Origin: Roseomonas sp.
Lineage (GTDB): Bacteria; Pseudomonadota; Alphaproteobacteria; Acetobacterales; Acetobacteraceae
DNA length: 64,000 nucleotides
Direction: 5' to 3'
Assembly (NCBI GenBank): GCA_020249925.1
Contig: JADCER010000001.1
Location: 1 to 64,000, forward strand
Shown here: piece by piece, positions 49,037-58,458 of the stretch
How the letters are laid out: every line of letters begins with the position of its first letter
How positions within the stretch are numbered: position 1 is the stretch's first letter
Made by a program: the position numbers and the translations under genes
The notes under the pieces: model-generated
Told to the model about the DNA's origin: nothing
Database searches by the model: none
What the model saw: the letters and a program-made list of their open reading frames with translations, nothing else

Positions 49037-49963
49037 TCAGACCACGCGCCGTGGATCAAGCGCATCCCTGAGACCATCACCCACGAAATTGATCGTGAGC
49101 ACGGTCAGGAAAATCGCAAGGCCAGGGAAAAGCGCCCAATGCGGCGCGAAATCCAAATGGTCACGCGCATCATACAATAGCCGCCCCCAGGTTGGGATAT
49201 CGGGCGGGAAACCAAGCCCAAGGAAGGACAGCGTGCTTTCCGCAATGATCGCCGCCGCGACGTCAATGGTCGCCGCGACAATGACGGGCCCAAGCGAATT
49301 CGGCAGGATATGGCGTACGGCGAGCCTGAAGCGCGATGCACCGAGCGCGCGCGCGGCTTCGACAAATTCCTTCTCTCGCAAGGAGAAGAATTGCGCACGC
49401 ACCAGGCGCGCCACCTGCATCCAATTGAACAGGCCGATGATGATGACAATCAGAATGAAGACCCCAAGCTCCGGCCCCACAATCGCCTTCAGACTGTCGC
49501 GAAACAGGAAGATGATCAGCAGCAGCAGCGGCAATTGCGGCAGGGACAGGAACAGATCCGTGAGCCACATGAGCGCCGCATCGGTCTTGCCCCCCGCAAG
49601 CCCTGCAATGGCGCCAATCAGAATGCCGACACTCACCGCAACCAGCATGGCGGTAAAGCCGACCGCGAGTGAAATCCGCCCGCCATAAAGCATGCGCGCC
49701 AGCAGATCCTGCCCAAGATCATCCGTGCCCAAGGGATGCGCCAGGGAAGGCCCCTGCAGGATCACGGAAAAATCAATCTCATTGATCGGCACGCGCCAGA
49801 CCAAAGGGCCAAACAGCACCGCCAAAATCAGGAAACCCAGCAGAACAGCACTCACCACCGCAAGCTTGTGCTTGCGAAAGCGCCGCCAGGCTTCAGACCA
49901 GGGGCTGGTCAGAGGCCGTGGGCTGGCGCTAGCGGAAGCTGATGCGGGGGTCGAGCCAGCCAT
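49037..49963 (-). CDS. dppC: Peptide ABC transporter permease (DppC/OppC)
   Basis: A 308-residue permease with an N-terminal Ser/Ala tail, the OppC N domain (WRRFRKHKLAVVSAVLLGF), then HPLGTDDLGQDLLARMLYG, and the EAA loop ARALGASRFRLAVRHILPN. Six membrane helices are expected. Its 5' end overlaps dppB by 35 bp with the chosen ATG at 49963. Confidence 0.93.
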   Translation of the reverse strand: MAGSTPASASASASPRPLTSPWSEAWRRFRKHKLAVVSAVLLGFLILAVLFGPLVWRVPINEIDFSVILQGPSLAHPLGTDDLGQDLLARMLYGGRISLAVGFTAMLVAVSVGILIGAIAGLAGGKTDAALMWLTDLFLSLPQLPLLLLIIFLFRDSLKAIVGPELGVFILIVIIIGLFNWMQVARLVRAQFFSLREKEFVEAARALGASRFRLAVRHILPNSLGPVIVAATIDVAAAIIAESTLSFLGLGFPPDIPTWGRLLYDARDHLDFAPHWALFPGLAIFLTVLTINFVGDGLRDALDPRRVV

Positions 49964-50888
49964 AAAGGATATCCGCCAAAAGATTGAAGAAGATCACCAG
50001 GCACGCGAAGACAAAGGTCACCGCCATGATCACCGGCGTGTCATTGGCCAGGATGGCGCTGATCAACAGGCTGCCAATGCCGGGGACGCGGAAAATCTGT
50101 TCGGTCACAATCGCACCACCGAAAACCGCAGGCATTTGCAGCGCCACCAGCGTGACAACCGGGATCATGGCATTGCGCACGACATGGCGCATGGTGATCT
50201 TGCCCTCTGGCAGGCCCTTGGAACGCGCCGTGGTCACATGATCCAACCGGATCACATCCAGCACGGCTGAGCGTACAAAGCGGGTCCAGGCCGCGCCCTG
50301 AAACAGGCCAAGCACCATGATCGGCATGATGGATTGGCGGAATTGTTCCCACCACCAGCGCCAGCCGGTCGCTTCAATATTGGTGCGATACACAAAGGGC
50401 AGCCAATCCAGATAGATCGAAAACAGCAGGATCAGCAGCAGCCCGGTGAAGAAGGTAGGCAGCGAAAAGCCGATAAAGGCAAGCGTATTCGCGATCTGAT
50501 CGAAAATGGAATAGGGCCTTGTTGCGGCATAAACGCCAATCGGCAGCGCAATCGCCAGCGCCACAAGCTGCGACAGGCCAATGACGTAAAGGGTGGTTGG
50601 AATGCGCTGGACAATAAGCTGATCAACCGGAATGCGGCTGACAAAGGAATAGCCCCAATCGCCGCGCAGCATGGAAGTAAGCCAGGCGATATAGCGCACA
50701 TGCACCGGATCATCGAGGCCGAGGCTCTGGCGCAGCGCCGCGCGCACATCGGGCGGCACGGCAGGGTTGGTTGCCAGCTCCTCAAACGGATCGCCGGGTG
50801 CCAAGGCAAGCACGGTGAAAAGCACAATGCTGATCCCGAAAATACTCGGGATCGCAATGAGCAACCGGCGGATCAGATATTGGGTCAT
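49929..50888 (-). CDS. dppB: Peptide ABC transporter permease (DppB/OppB)
   Basis: A 319-residue permease: MTQYLIRRLLIAIPSIFGIS at the start, the PGDPFEELATNPAVPPDV loop, the EAA-like segment ARSKGLPEGKITMRHVVRN, and six helices. It pairs with DppC. It lies 45 bp after the binding-protein gene. Confidence 0.93.
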   Translation of the reverse strand: MTQYLIRRLLIAIPSIFGISIVLFTVLALAPGDPFEELATNPAVPPDVRAALRQSLGLDDPVHVRYIAWLTSMLRGDWGYSFVSRIPVDQLIVQRIPTTLYVIGLSQLVALAIALPIGVYAATRPYSIFDQIANTLAFIGFSLPTFFTGLLLILLFSIYLDWLPFVYRTNIEATGWRWWWEQFRQSIMPIMVLGLFQGAAWTRFVRSAVLDVIRLDHVTTARSKGLPEGKITMRHVVRNAMIPVVTLVALQMPAVFGGAIVTEQIFRVPGIGSLLISAILANDTPVIMAVTFVFACLVIFFNLLADILYGWLDPRISFR

Positions 50889-50933
50889 GGGGCGGTCATG
50901 CTGGTGTGCTGACCGCCCATCGTGCTGGCCCCA

Positions 50934-52736
50934 TCAGGTTTGGCGCCACCAATCCTGGATCATCCACATGGTTTGGTCCCAACCAGACAGCACATGCCGA
51001 AGATTGTTCACCGAACCGGAAACGGTCGGGCGCATCACCAGCGGGATGACATGGTTCGATCCCACAATCAGATCATTCATGCGAATGAACAGGGCGGCAC
51101 GCTTGACCGGGTCAAGCTCGCCTTCCGCGGCACGGAAGGCAGCATCATATTCATCATCCCGCCAGCGTACGATGTTCCGGCCCTGCCAGGAATTGGAACG
51201 CTGCGCCATTTCCCAGGACACATACTGGTTCATGAAGCGCTGCGGGTCCGCCTGCGGCATGGTTGTCGTATACATCTGCATATCGGCCCAGAACTTGATG
51301 TAGGTATCCGGGTTGGCGACATCAGATGAAAAGAACACCGAAGCAACAACTGATTTCAGCTCAAGGTCAATCCCGGCGCGCTGGGCGGCCTGCTTATAGA
51401 TGGCCTGGGTGCGCTGACGCGGCGCATTGACCGAGGTCTGATAGACAAAGCGCAGCCGCACCCCATCCTTCGCGCGAATGCCATCAGAACCGCGCACCCA
51501 GCCCGCCTGATCCAGGATTTGATTGGCGCGCTCTACGCTGAATTCCATGCGCATATTGGGCGAACGGAAACGCGGCGGGTTGTTCAGGAAATTCGCCGTG
51601 GCCGGGCCGCCGCGGCCATAAATATGCTGCTGCAGCGCCTGGCGATCAATCAGCAGCGCCATGGCCTGCCGCACGGCAGGGTCCTGGAAGGCGGGATGGC
51701 GTGAATTGGGATGGGCGCGTTCGCCTTCCACTTCGCGGTTTGGATCGGCAGCATTGAGCTGCACGAATTCGATATTCCCACCTTCAATGATGTTCACCCG
51801 GCCACGGCCGGCGGCTTCCAGGCGTTGCAGGATGGCGTCTTCCACCTGCAGATTCCAAGCGTAATCGAAATCGGCGGTTTGCAGCACGGCGCGCGCCGCC
51901 GATGCCGCATCGCCACCACCCTTGATTTCCATCGAATCAAAGAAGGGGCGATTGTTCATGTGGTAATTGGGGTTGAGTTCGGCCCGCAGCAGATCACCCG
52001 GGGCGAAGCTTTGCAGCCGATAGGCGCCCGTGCCCACGGGGCGAATATTGGTCGGCGCATCGCGTGAATTGGCGCCGGCGAAATCGCGGAACAGATGCCG
52101 CGGGATGATCATCCCGATCGAGCCCACGAAAGCATCGGCCCAGAAGGGCGTCGGCGCCTGGAATTCAACGCGTACCGTGAAATCATCCACCTTCACGACA
52201 TTGACATCGCGATATGAACCGGCGGTGACAGTGGCCACCTGCGGGCTGCGCGCATATTCCCAATTGAACACCACGTCATCGGCCGAGAAATCCTGGCCGT
52301 CATGCCATTTCACGCCGCGCTTCAGCTTCCAGGTGACGGAACGCCCATCCCGCGCCAGACCGCCATTTTCGATTGAGGGGATTTCGGCGGCCAGGATCGG
52401 CTGCAAGGTGCCATCGGCGGCCCAGCCGGCAAGTGGTTCGTAGAAGACGCGGCTGGCATCCTGATTGGTGGTGCCGGCGGCAAAATGCGGATTGAGCAGC
52501 GTGGAGGCCTGCCAATACAGAATCTTCAAATGCCCGCCACCGCCGCGGCGCGTGCCGCCAAAGGCCGGGACGCTTGCCGCCGTGGATTGCGCATTGGCAG
52601 CCCCGGTCATGGCAAGAAGCTGCGTCGCCATGGGGGCGGAAAAACCAACCGCCACCATGCGCCGGATAAAGCCGCGGCGCGACATGGATCCATTCCGGAC
52701 GCGACCAATCAGGCCGCGCAGATCGTCTTCGTTCAT
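50934..52736 (-). CDS. dppA: ABC transporter peptide-binding protein, family 5 (DppA/OppA-like)
   Basis: A 600-residue periplasmic solute-binding protein. The N-terminus has a twin-arginine signal (MSRRGFIRRMVAVGFSAPM) ending near GAANAQS, so Tat export is likely. The SBP_bac_5 domain starts at HLKILYWQASTLLNPHFA and includes VTWKLKRGVKWHDGQDFSAD and YARSPQVATV. It captures oligopeptides or other ligands for DppBCDF. Many family 5 proteins bind non-peptide ligands, so the substrate stays open. It is first in the operon. Confidence 0.92.
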   Translation of the reverse strand: MNEDDLRGLIGRVRNGSMSRRGFIRRMVAVGFSAPMATQLLAMTGAANAQSTAASVPAFGGTRRGGGGHLKILYWQASTLLNPHFAAGTTNQDASRVFYEPLAGWAADGTLQPILAAEIPSIENGGLARDGRSVTWKLKRGVKWHDGQDFSADDVVFNWEYARSPQVATVTAGSYRDVNVVKVDDFTVRVEFQAPTPFWADAFVGSIGMIIPRHLFRDFAGANSRDAPTNIRPVGTGAYRLQSFAPGDLLRAELNPNYHMNNRPFFDSMEIKGGGDAASAARAVLQTADFDYAWNLQVEDAILQRLEAAGRGRVNIIEGGNIEFVQLNAADPNREVEGERAHPNSRHPAFQDPAVRQAMALLIDRQALQQHIYGRGGPATANFLNNPPRFRSPNMRMEFSVERANQILDQAGWVRGSDGIRAKDGVRLRFVYQTSVNAPRQRTQAIYKQAAQRAGIDLELKSVVASVFFSSDVANPDTYIKFWADMQMYTTTMPQADPQRFMNQYVSWEMAQRSNSWQGRNIVRWRDDEYDAAFRAAEGELDPVKRAALFIRMNDLIVGSNHVIPLVMRPTVSGSVNNLRHVLSGWDQTMWMIQDWWRQT

Positions 52737-53344
52737 GTTGAAGCCTCCCGAGCGAAATTATGAACCAGACCCTTATTCTGGCCTTGGATGCCACGTATTT
52801 TAAGGGTGTCCCCAGATGTTTGGAGAATACTCTCTGCTCTGGCCGTCTGTAAACGCCTGCGCTTGGCCCGCCTTATGAGCAAGGCTCGGCTTGTGGTAGT
52901 GCTCAATCTGGTCAGTGCACCATGGCGTTTCCGATATGACATGCGGTGCGTTTATTGCCGGTCACGCCTCATCTCGCCGTTAACTTTTTTGATTTCACGA
53001 GGCTGCCCCTGTGGCTTCTTTGCCAATTCTGCCAGAAAAACTCCGCGACCAGCCCTTTTGCGGTTGGTTGGTGGTGACGGGTCCCAGCGTCGCAACTGCG
53101 CTGCTTCGTATCGGTTCGGGCCTATACTCTCGCGCAATGATTGTGCGGGCTGCCTGAATTCAACATCAGGCTCCAAGCCTGCTCGTGCATGCTCACCATA
53201 AAGAGAACTGGGCGCTCAGGCTTCCATCATGTCTGGCTCAACTTTTCCGCAAATGCCTGGGGTCAACCGTAAATTTGTCGCCCTCTGCTCAAATTATAGG
53301 AAGAACCCCTTGGACTTGTGCAAAAGTCAATGGTGAACAGGGGC
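52737..53344. other. Long divergent intergenic region, no supported gene
   Basis: About 600 bp between the peptide-transporter operon and the XRE regulator. Open frames such as 52788-53201 have unnatural composition (Arg/Cys/Leu rich) and no family signal. It must contain both outward promoters; I could not fix a convincing -35/-10 pair. Confidence 0.5.
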
Positions 53345-53842
53345 ATGGCTTTGCGAATTCCCGATTCGGAAGTCCCGGAATGGTCGCGTCGTTTGCGTAG
53401 GGCGCGGCGCGCCAAGGGGCTCTCTCAAGTGGCGCTGGGCGACCTCATTGGCGCTTCCCAGGCGACTGTTGCCGACTGGGAAACGGGAAAAACACGCCCG
53501 CGTCATGAGACCTTGAAGCGCCTGCTGCTCGCGCTGGATCTCTCCTTGCTTGAATTGATGCCGGATATGCCGCGGAGCGCTTCCGAAACAGTCCTGCAAG
53601 CCCCGCTTTCCGCTGGTGAAGTTGCCGATCAGTTTGGCGCCTTGCTGGAAATCGTCTCTCGCGAATTGGACGGCATCGGCCATTCCTCCGGCCTGACCAG
53701 CAAGGGGCGCTTTGCCTTTCAGATCTGGCGGAGCGCCGGCGGTAGCATGACCGAGGCCGCCGACCCGGAAGCAGCGCGGGAACAATTGGCCGCCATACGC
53801 GCCCTGCTGGCCGATATGCGTAAACTGACCCCGGAAAGCTGA
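53345..53842 (+). CDS. XRE-family transcriptional regulator
   Basis: A 165-residue DNA-binding protein. The Cro/C1 helix-turn-helix spans about residues 11-66, with RRARRAKGLSQVALGDLIGA and recognition helix ASQATVADWETGKTRPRHE. The C-terminal part (about 85-165) is helical and unlike a known ligand domain. ATG 53345 is chosen; in-frame ATGs at 53318 and 53330 would extend it. It lies 66 bp before a small membrane-protein gene whose promoter region holds a perfect palindrome, a plausible target. Confidence 0.8.
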   Translation: MALRIPDSEVPEWSRRLRRARRAKGLSQVALGDLIGASQATVADWETGKTRPRHETLKRLLLALDLSLLELMPDMPRSASETVLQAPLSAGEVADQFGALLEIVSRELDGIGHSSGLTSKGRFAFQIWRSAGGSMTEAADPEAAREQLAAIRALLADMRKLTPES

Positions 53843-53859
53843 ACGACCGAAATCAGGGC

Positions 53860-53901
53860 TTGACTTGATAACGGAAAATCCGATAGATTGACTATCGGAG
53901 G
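53860..53901 (+). promoter_or_regulatory. Candidate promoter with operator palindrome
   Basis: A -35-like TTGACT (53860-53865) stands 17-18 bp before a GATAGA/ATAGAT -10-like stretch. A perfect inverted repeat CCGATAG-ATTGA-CTATCGG (53880-53898) covers that -10 region. GGAGG at 53897-53901 then serves the ATG at 53909. A repressor bound here would block the promoter; the neighbouring XRE protein is the obvious candidate. Confidence 0.5.
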
Positions 53902-53908
53902 TTGGGTC

Positions 53909-54142
53909 ATGTCTTTCGCGTTCAATCCACCCGCTAGATTCTCTCTTTTTCGTGGCAATGGCCGCGCAGCCAAGGCCTGTGCGACAAAGCCACATCTGGA
54001 AGGATTGTCCATTTCGCCGGAAAGCGCCGGATCACGCCGCGCTGATTCGCTGGCCGGGTTGGTCCTTTTTCTGCTTGGACTTGGCTTTTTTGCAGCGACT
54101 ACGTTTTTCATCACCGCGCTTATCACCATCACTCTTGGCTAA
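53909..54142 (+). CDS. Small single-pass membrane protein
   Basis: A 77-residue protein with a polar, basic N-terminal half (SFAFNPPARFSLFRGNGR) and one C-terminal hydrophobic helix (AGLVLFLLGLGFFAATTFF). A GGAGG ribosome site sits 7 bp before the ATG. No family is recognised. Its position behind the operator-like palindrome and the XRE gene suggests a regulated small membrane effector. Confidence 0.5.
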   Translation: MSFAFNPPARFSLFRGNGRAAKACATKPHLEGLSISPESAGSRRADSLAGLVLFLLGLGFFAATTFFITALITITLG

Positions 54143-54212
54143 CCCTGCGGCTTGCCGCGCCCGGCGCGCGGTTGCACAATCCCCGCGATAAGGGGAAGGG
54201 AATGCCGCCATC

Positions 54213-55076
54213 ATGAATACGCCCGCGCGCCGCGCGCGGTTTCGCGCCATTTTGGCCGGGGAAGCCTGTGTGCATCCGGCCTCAGTCCATGACCCGATCG
54301 CGGCGCGAATCGCAACCGATCTTGGCTTTGAAACCGCGATGTTTGCAGGTTCCATCGCCTCCATAGCGGTCCTTGGCGCGCCTGACCTTATTCTGGTGAC
54401 GCTCACGGAATTCGCTGAACAGGCGCGGCGCATCTGTCGTGCCGGGGCGCCGCCGCTGATGGTGGATGCCGATCACGGCTATGGGAATGCGCTGAATGTC
54501 ATGCGCACGGTGCAGGAATTGGAAACCGCCGGCGTTTCCGCGCTCACCATTGAAGATACCGACCTGCCCCGCGCTCATGGGGGTGGGGAGCCAGGCTTGC
54601 TCAGCCTTGATGCCGGGCTTGGCAAGATCCATGCGGCGCTTGCCGCGCGGGAAGACCCATCGCTTGTCATTGTGGCGCGCACCAGCGCGGTCAATCTGGT
54701 CAGCCTGGACGAAGCCGTGGCGCGCACCCGCGCCTATGCCAAAACCGGCGCCGATGCCCTATTCTACACCGGCGTGACCGATTGGGCGCAGCTCGCCGCG
54801 CTGCAAGCCGCCGCCAATGATGTGCCTTTGATGCTGGGCGGCACGCCGCCGGCCTTGGCCGATAAGGCAAGGCTTGCGGCGCATGGTGTGCGCATCGCGC
54901 TGCAAGGACATGCGCCAAGTTTCGCCGCCATGGCGGCCGTGCATGCGACACTCAAGGCCTTGCGTGATGGCACGCCGCCCGGAAAACTGCCCGGGCTTGC
55001 CGATGCGGCGCTGATGAAGGCCGCCATGCGTGAAGATGATTATGCGCGTTGGACGCGCGATTTTTTGGCCGGTTGA
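54213..55076 (+). CDS. Isocitrate lyase/PEP mutase family: oxaloacetate decarboxylase-like
   Basis: A 287-residue TIM-barrel enzyme. It closely follows the Pseudomonas PA4872-type oxaloacetate decarboxylase: ASVHDPIAARIATDLGFE, FAGSIASIAVLGAPD, the metal motif LMVDADHGYGNALNVMRTV, and ALTIEDTDLPRAHG. It lacks the KKCGH catalytic loop of isocitrate lyase, so cleavage of isocitrate is unlikely. Decarboxylation of oxaloacetate or a related 2-keto acid to pyruvate is the best guess. It begins an operon with a hydroxy-acid oxidase (18-bp gap) and an MFS transporter. Confidence 0.85.
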   Translation: MNTPARRARFRAILAGEACVHPASVHDPIAARIATDLGFETAMFAGSIASIAVLGAPDLILVTLTEFAEQARRICRAGAPPLMVDADHGYGNALNVMRTVQELETAGVSALTIEDTDLPRAHGGGEPGLLSLDAGLGKIHAALAAREDPSLVIVARTSAVNLVSLDEAVARTRAYAKTGADALFYTGVTDWAQLAALQAAANDVPLMLGGTPPALADKARLAAHGVRIALQGHAPSFAAMAAVHATLKALRDGTPPGKLPGLADAALMKAAMREDDYARWTRDFLAG

Positions 55077-55094
55077 TCATTAAGGAAGACAGAG

Positions 55095-56189
55095 ATGTTG
55101 AGTGAAACTGAAGGCAAATTCCTGACGATGCACGAATTCGCCAAGGCGGCGAAAAACCGGCTCGATGCCAATATCTGGGATTACCTGACCGGGGCGACGG
55201 AAACCGAAACCACCATGCGCCGCAATCGCCTGGCGCTGGATACACTCGCTTTTCGCCCGCGCGTGCTGCGTGATGTCTCCACCATTGACACAACTTCCGA
55301 GATGTTCGGCCAGAAGCTCCGCCTGCCGGTTGCCTTGGCGCCGGTGGGGGGCCTGGAAAGCTTCGGCGCCAATGGGGCGGCCACAGCGGGGCAGGGGGCT
55401 TCGGCCTTTGGCGTGCCGCTGATTGTCTCCTCCGTCACCAAGCCAGGGCTTGAGGAAACCGCGGCCAATACGCCTGGCCCAAAGATCTTCCAGCTTTATG
55501 TGCGTGGCGATGACAGCTTCATTGATGATTACGCGGATCGTTCGGTCGCTGCCGGCTATGATGCCTTCTGCTTTACCGTGGATACTGCGGTCTATAGCCG
55601 GCGTGAACGCGATATCGCGCGCCGTTTCGCCAAGCCCTGGCGCGCGCGGGTGCAGGGCATTGAATTTCAGGCCGCACTTTCCTGGAAGCAGATTGATCGC
55701 TTCAAGGCCAGGTACAAAATGCCCGTGATCCTGAAGGGCATTGCTACTGCGGAGGACGCCGCGCTTGCCTGCGAACACGGCGTTGATGTGGTGTATGTGT
55801 CGAACCATGGCGGGCGGCAATTGGATCATGGCCGGGGGGCCATGGATGTGCTGCCTGAAGTGGTGCAGGCCGTCGGTGGCCGCGCGAAGGTGTGGATTGA
55901 TGGCGGGTTTTCGCGCGGCACGGATGTGGTGAAGGCGCTTTGCCTGGGCGCCGATCTTGTCGGGCTTGGGCGGCTTTACTGCTATGCGCTGGCGGCCGAT
56001 GGCGCGGCTGGCGTGCAGCGCATGCTCGAAATCATGGAAACCGAGATCTACACCACCATGGGGCTGCTTGGTGCCACTTCCTATGCGGAACTCAACCCAA
56101 GCTTCATCCATTCGGGGGCATTGGCGACAAATGCGCCGCATGTCTTCAGCGCCTTCCCGCTGCTGCATCTGGGTGACTCAGGCTATTGA
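55095..56189 (+). CDS. FMN-dependent alpha-hydroxy-acid dehydrogenase/oxidase (LldD family)
   Basis: A 364-residue TIM-barrel flavoprotein oxidising 2-hydroxy acids to 2-keto acids. Signatures are DANIWDYLTGATETETTMRRN, FQLYVRGDDSFIDDYADR, and the active-site SNHGGRQLDHGRGAMDVLPE with His and Arg in HGGRQLDH. The phosphate site is VWIDGGFSRGTDVVKAL. Lactate, glycolate, mandelate and longer substrates are all possible. It could feed a 2-keto acid to the enzyme encoded upstream. Confidence 0.9.
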   Translation: MLSETEGKFLTMHEFAKAAKNRLDANIWDYLTGATETETTMRRNRLALDTLAFRPRVLRDVSTIDTTSEMFGQKLRLPVALAPVGGLESFGANGAATAGQGASAFGVPLIVSSVTKPGLEETAANTPGPKIFQLYVRGDDSFIDDYADRSVAAGYDAFCFTVDTAVYSRRERDIARRFAKPWRARVQGIEFQAALSWKQIDRFKARYKMPVILKGIATAEDAALACEHGVDVVYVSNHGGRQLDHGRGAMDVLPEVVQAVGGRAKVWIDGGFSRGTDVVKALCLGADLVGLGRLYCYALAADGAAGVQRMLEIMETEIYTTMGLLGATSYAELNPSFIHSGALATNAPHVFSAFPLLHLGDSGY

Positions 56190-56211
56190 GGCAAAAGGGT
56201 AGCGCGGCGTC

Positions 56212-57435
56212 ATGCCTGATCCCGCGCCACCCACCAAGGCTGAGCCCGCGCCGCTGCGCGTTCTTCTCACGGACCGCGCCTTTCTGAAACTTTGGGGCGC
56301 GGGCGGGCTGACCAATTCCATGCGTTGGGTGGAAATGCTGGTCAGTGGGCTTTACGCCTATGAACTGACGCGCTCCGCCTTCGCGGTTTCGCTGGTGCTG
56401 ATGGCGCGCGCCTTGCCCATGCTGCTGATGGGGGCACTTTCGGGCGCAGTGGCGGAAAGCCTCAATCGGAAATATCTGCTCATGGCCGGTCAGGCGCTCA
56501 CCGCGCTTGGTGCCATCGCCATTGCGATTCTGGCTGCCTTGGGCTGGCTGTCGCTTTGGCATTTATGGCTCAATGGCCTGATTGGCGGCCTGGTTTGGAC
56601 CAATGAACTCGCCACGCGCCGGCGCATGGTGGCCGAAACCGCGGGGCCGGAGCGCATTGTGCCCGCCATCGCCTTTGACACGACCACGGGCAGCACAACC
56701 CGCATGATCGGCCCCATGTTGGGGGGCCTGTTCTATGAGACCATTGGCGTCACGGCAGCCTATGTCATTGCCTCCGCGCTCTATGTGATTGCGCTGCTGC
56801 TGGTCTCCACGGTGGAGTATTCCCAGCCGCGCCGCGCCTTGGTGCCGCGCCGCCTATTTGCCGAGGTGGCTGAGGCTTTGCGCATCGCGCTTGCCCATCC
56901 CGCACTCCGCGCGGTGCTTGGCGTGACGCTGGTGATGAATATCTTCGGCTTTTCCTACAACTCCATCCTGCCGGCCTTTGGCGACCGCGCCTTTGGGGCG
57001 AGTGCCATTGAAATCGGCCTGCTGGCGGCGGCCGAGCCCTTGGGTGCGCTGATCTCAGGCCTGGCGCTGGCGCTTCGGCGCGGGCCTCAGGCGGGGCGAC
57101 GCGTTTTCCTGCTCGGCTCCGCCGCCTTTCTGGCCGTGCTGGCGTTGGCGGCATTGGCGCCCTCACTCTGGCTCGCGGCCTTGCTGCTGATGTTGGGCGG
57201 CTTTGGCACGGCGGCCTTTGCCAGCCTGCAAACCGGCATTGTGATGATGGAAGCCCCGGTGGAGGCACGTTCGCGCATCCTTGGCCTTACCACTACCTGT
57301 ATCGGCACTGGCCCGCTTGGCGTCTTGGTGCTGGGGGCGCTCGCGGATGGTATCGGCCCGCCCTTCGCCATCGCCGGCTTTGCGCTTTTGGGGCTGTTTT
57401 TTCTGGCCCTGGTCGCTTTTGCGACGAAGCGTTAG
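56212..57435 (+). CDS. MFS transporter (EntS-like, MFS_3 type)
   Basis: A 407-residue protein with 12 hydrophobic segments. The cytoplasmic loop 2-3 signature appears as GALSGAVAESLNRKYLLMAGQ, and RMIGPMLGGLFYETIGVTAAYV follows in helix 5. It resembles EntS-type exporters. It lies 22 bp after the hydroxy-acid oxidase gene, so it may move the substrate or product of that pathway. Confidence 0.85.
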   Translation: MPDPAPPTKAEPAPLRVLLTDRAFLKLWGAGGLTNSMRWVEMLVSGLYAYELTRSAFAVSLVLMARALPMLLMGALSGAVAESLNRKYLLMAGQALTALGAIAIAILAALGWLSLWHLWLNGLIGGLVWTNELATRRRMVAETAGPERIVPAIAFDTTTGSTTRMIGPMLGGLFYETIGVTAAYVIASALYVIALLLVSTVEYSQPRRALVPRRLFAEVAEALRIALAHPALRAVLGVTLVMNIFGFSYNSILPAFGDRAFGASAIEIGLLAAAEPLGALISGLALALRRGPQAGRRVFLLGSAAFLAVLALAALAPSLWLAALLLMLGGFGTAAFASLQTGIVMMEAPVEARSRILGLTTTCIGTGPLGVLVLGALADGIGPPFAIAGFALLGLFFLALVAFATKR

Positions 57436-57543
57436 GCCCCTGCCGCAATCCTGCCTTCTCACGCGCCGATAACCCTCTTGCGGGGATGCGCCGCAAGGTC
57501 GAAGCTTCGCGCAAGGCTCACGTTTGTACTGATCGGATTCGCG

Positions 57544-58458
57544 ATGCAGGTCTACCTGCCCATCGCTGAAATGAGTGTGGATGCCCTGCTGCTGCTTGGC
57601 ATCGGTTTTGGCGTGGGCTGGCTTTCGGGATTGTTCGGCGTGGGTGGCGGTTTTCTGCTGACGCCCTTGCTCATGCTGATCGGCATTCCACCGGCCGTGG
57701 CGGTCGCCTCAGGCGCCAATCAAACCCTCGGCGCTTCGATTTCTGGCCTTATTGCCCAATGGCGCCGCGGCAATGTGGATTGGCGCATGGGGCTTACGCT
57801 TTTCGCGGGCGGGCTTTTGGGTTCGGCGCTTGGCGTGCAGATCTTCGCGCTGCTCAAGCGCTGGGGCCAAGTGGATGTGGCCGTCTCACTCTTTTATGTT
57901 GTGATCCTTGGCGTTGTCGGCGCGCTGATGGTGCGCGAAAGTATCACGGCACTGCTCAGGCGCCGGCGTGGTGCGGCACCGCGGCGCAAGCTCCATGAAC
58001 ATACCTGGCTGCATGGGCTGCCCTTCAAGCTGCGCTTTCGCGATTCCAGGCTTTACATCTCGGTGATCCCGCCGCTGGCGATTGGCTTTGGCATTGGCAT
58101 GCTCTCCGCCATTATGGGAGTGGGCGGCGGCTTCATGCTGGTGCCGGCGATGATCTATATTCTCGGCATGCCGACTTCGATTGTGATCGGCACATCGCTG
58201 TTTCAGGTGGTGTTCGTCTCCGCCAATGTCACGCTGCTGCAAGCCTGGCAGGTGGGCAGCGTGGATATCGTGCTCACCATGTTGCTGCTGGCCGGCGGTG
58301 TCGCGGGCGCGCAATTCGGCGCTGCCATGGGCACAAAGCTGCGCGGTGAGGAAACCCGCGCCTTGCTTGGGCTTTTGGTTCTCTCGGTTGCTTTTGCGCT
58401 GGCCTGGAACCTGCTGCAAACGCCAAGCCGCGCTTTCAGCCTTGGCCCGCTGCTATGA
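57544..58458 (+). CDS. TSUP (TauE/SafE) family sulfite/organosulfonate exporter
   Basis: A 304-residue membrane protein with the duplicated TauE/SafE domain: LFGVGGGFLLTPLLMLIGIP in the first half and MLSAIMGVGGGFMLVPAMIY in the second. It probably exports sulfite or a sulfonate. ATG 57544 is chosen because upstream residues are not conserved. It overlaps the TIGR02186 gene by ATGA; this pairing is recurrent in alphaproteobacteria. Confidence 0.88.
   Translation: MQVYLPIAEMSVDALLLLGIGFGVGWLSGLFGVGGGFLLTPLLMLIGIPPAVAVASGANQTLGASISGLIAQWRRGNVDWRMGLTLFAGGLLGSALGVQIFALLKRWGQVDVAVSLFYVVILGVVGALMVRESITALLRRRRGAAPRRKLHEHTWLHGLPFKLRFRDSRLYISVIPPLAIGFGIGMLSAIMGVGGGFMLVPAMIYILGMPTSIVIGTSLFQVVFVSANVTLLQAWQVGSVDIVLTMLLLAGGVAGAQFGAAMGTKLRGEETRALLGLLVLSVAFALAWNLLQTPSRAFSLGPLL

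Noticed and set aside
54213-55076. Methylisocitrate lyase (prpB)
   Set aside because: The KKCGH loop expected for lyase activity is absent, and the sequence follows the oxaloacetate decarboxylase pattern; no prpC or prpD is nearby.
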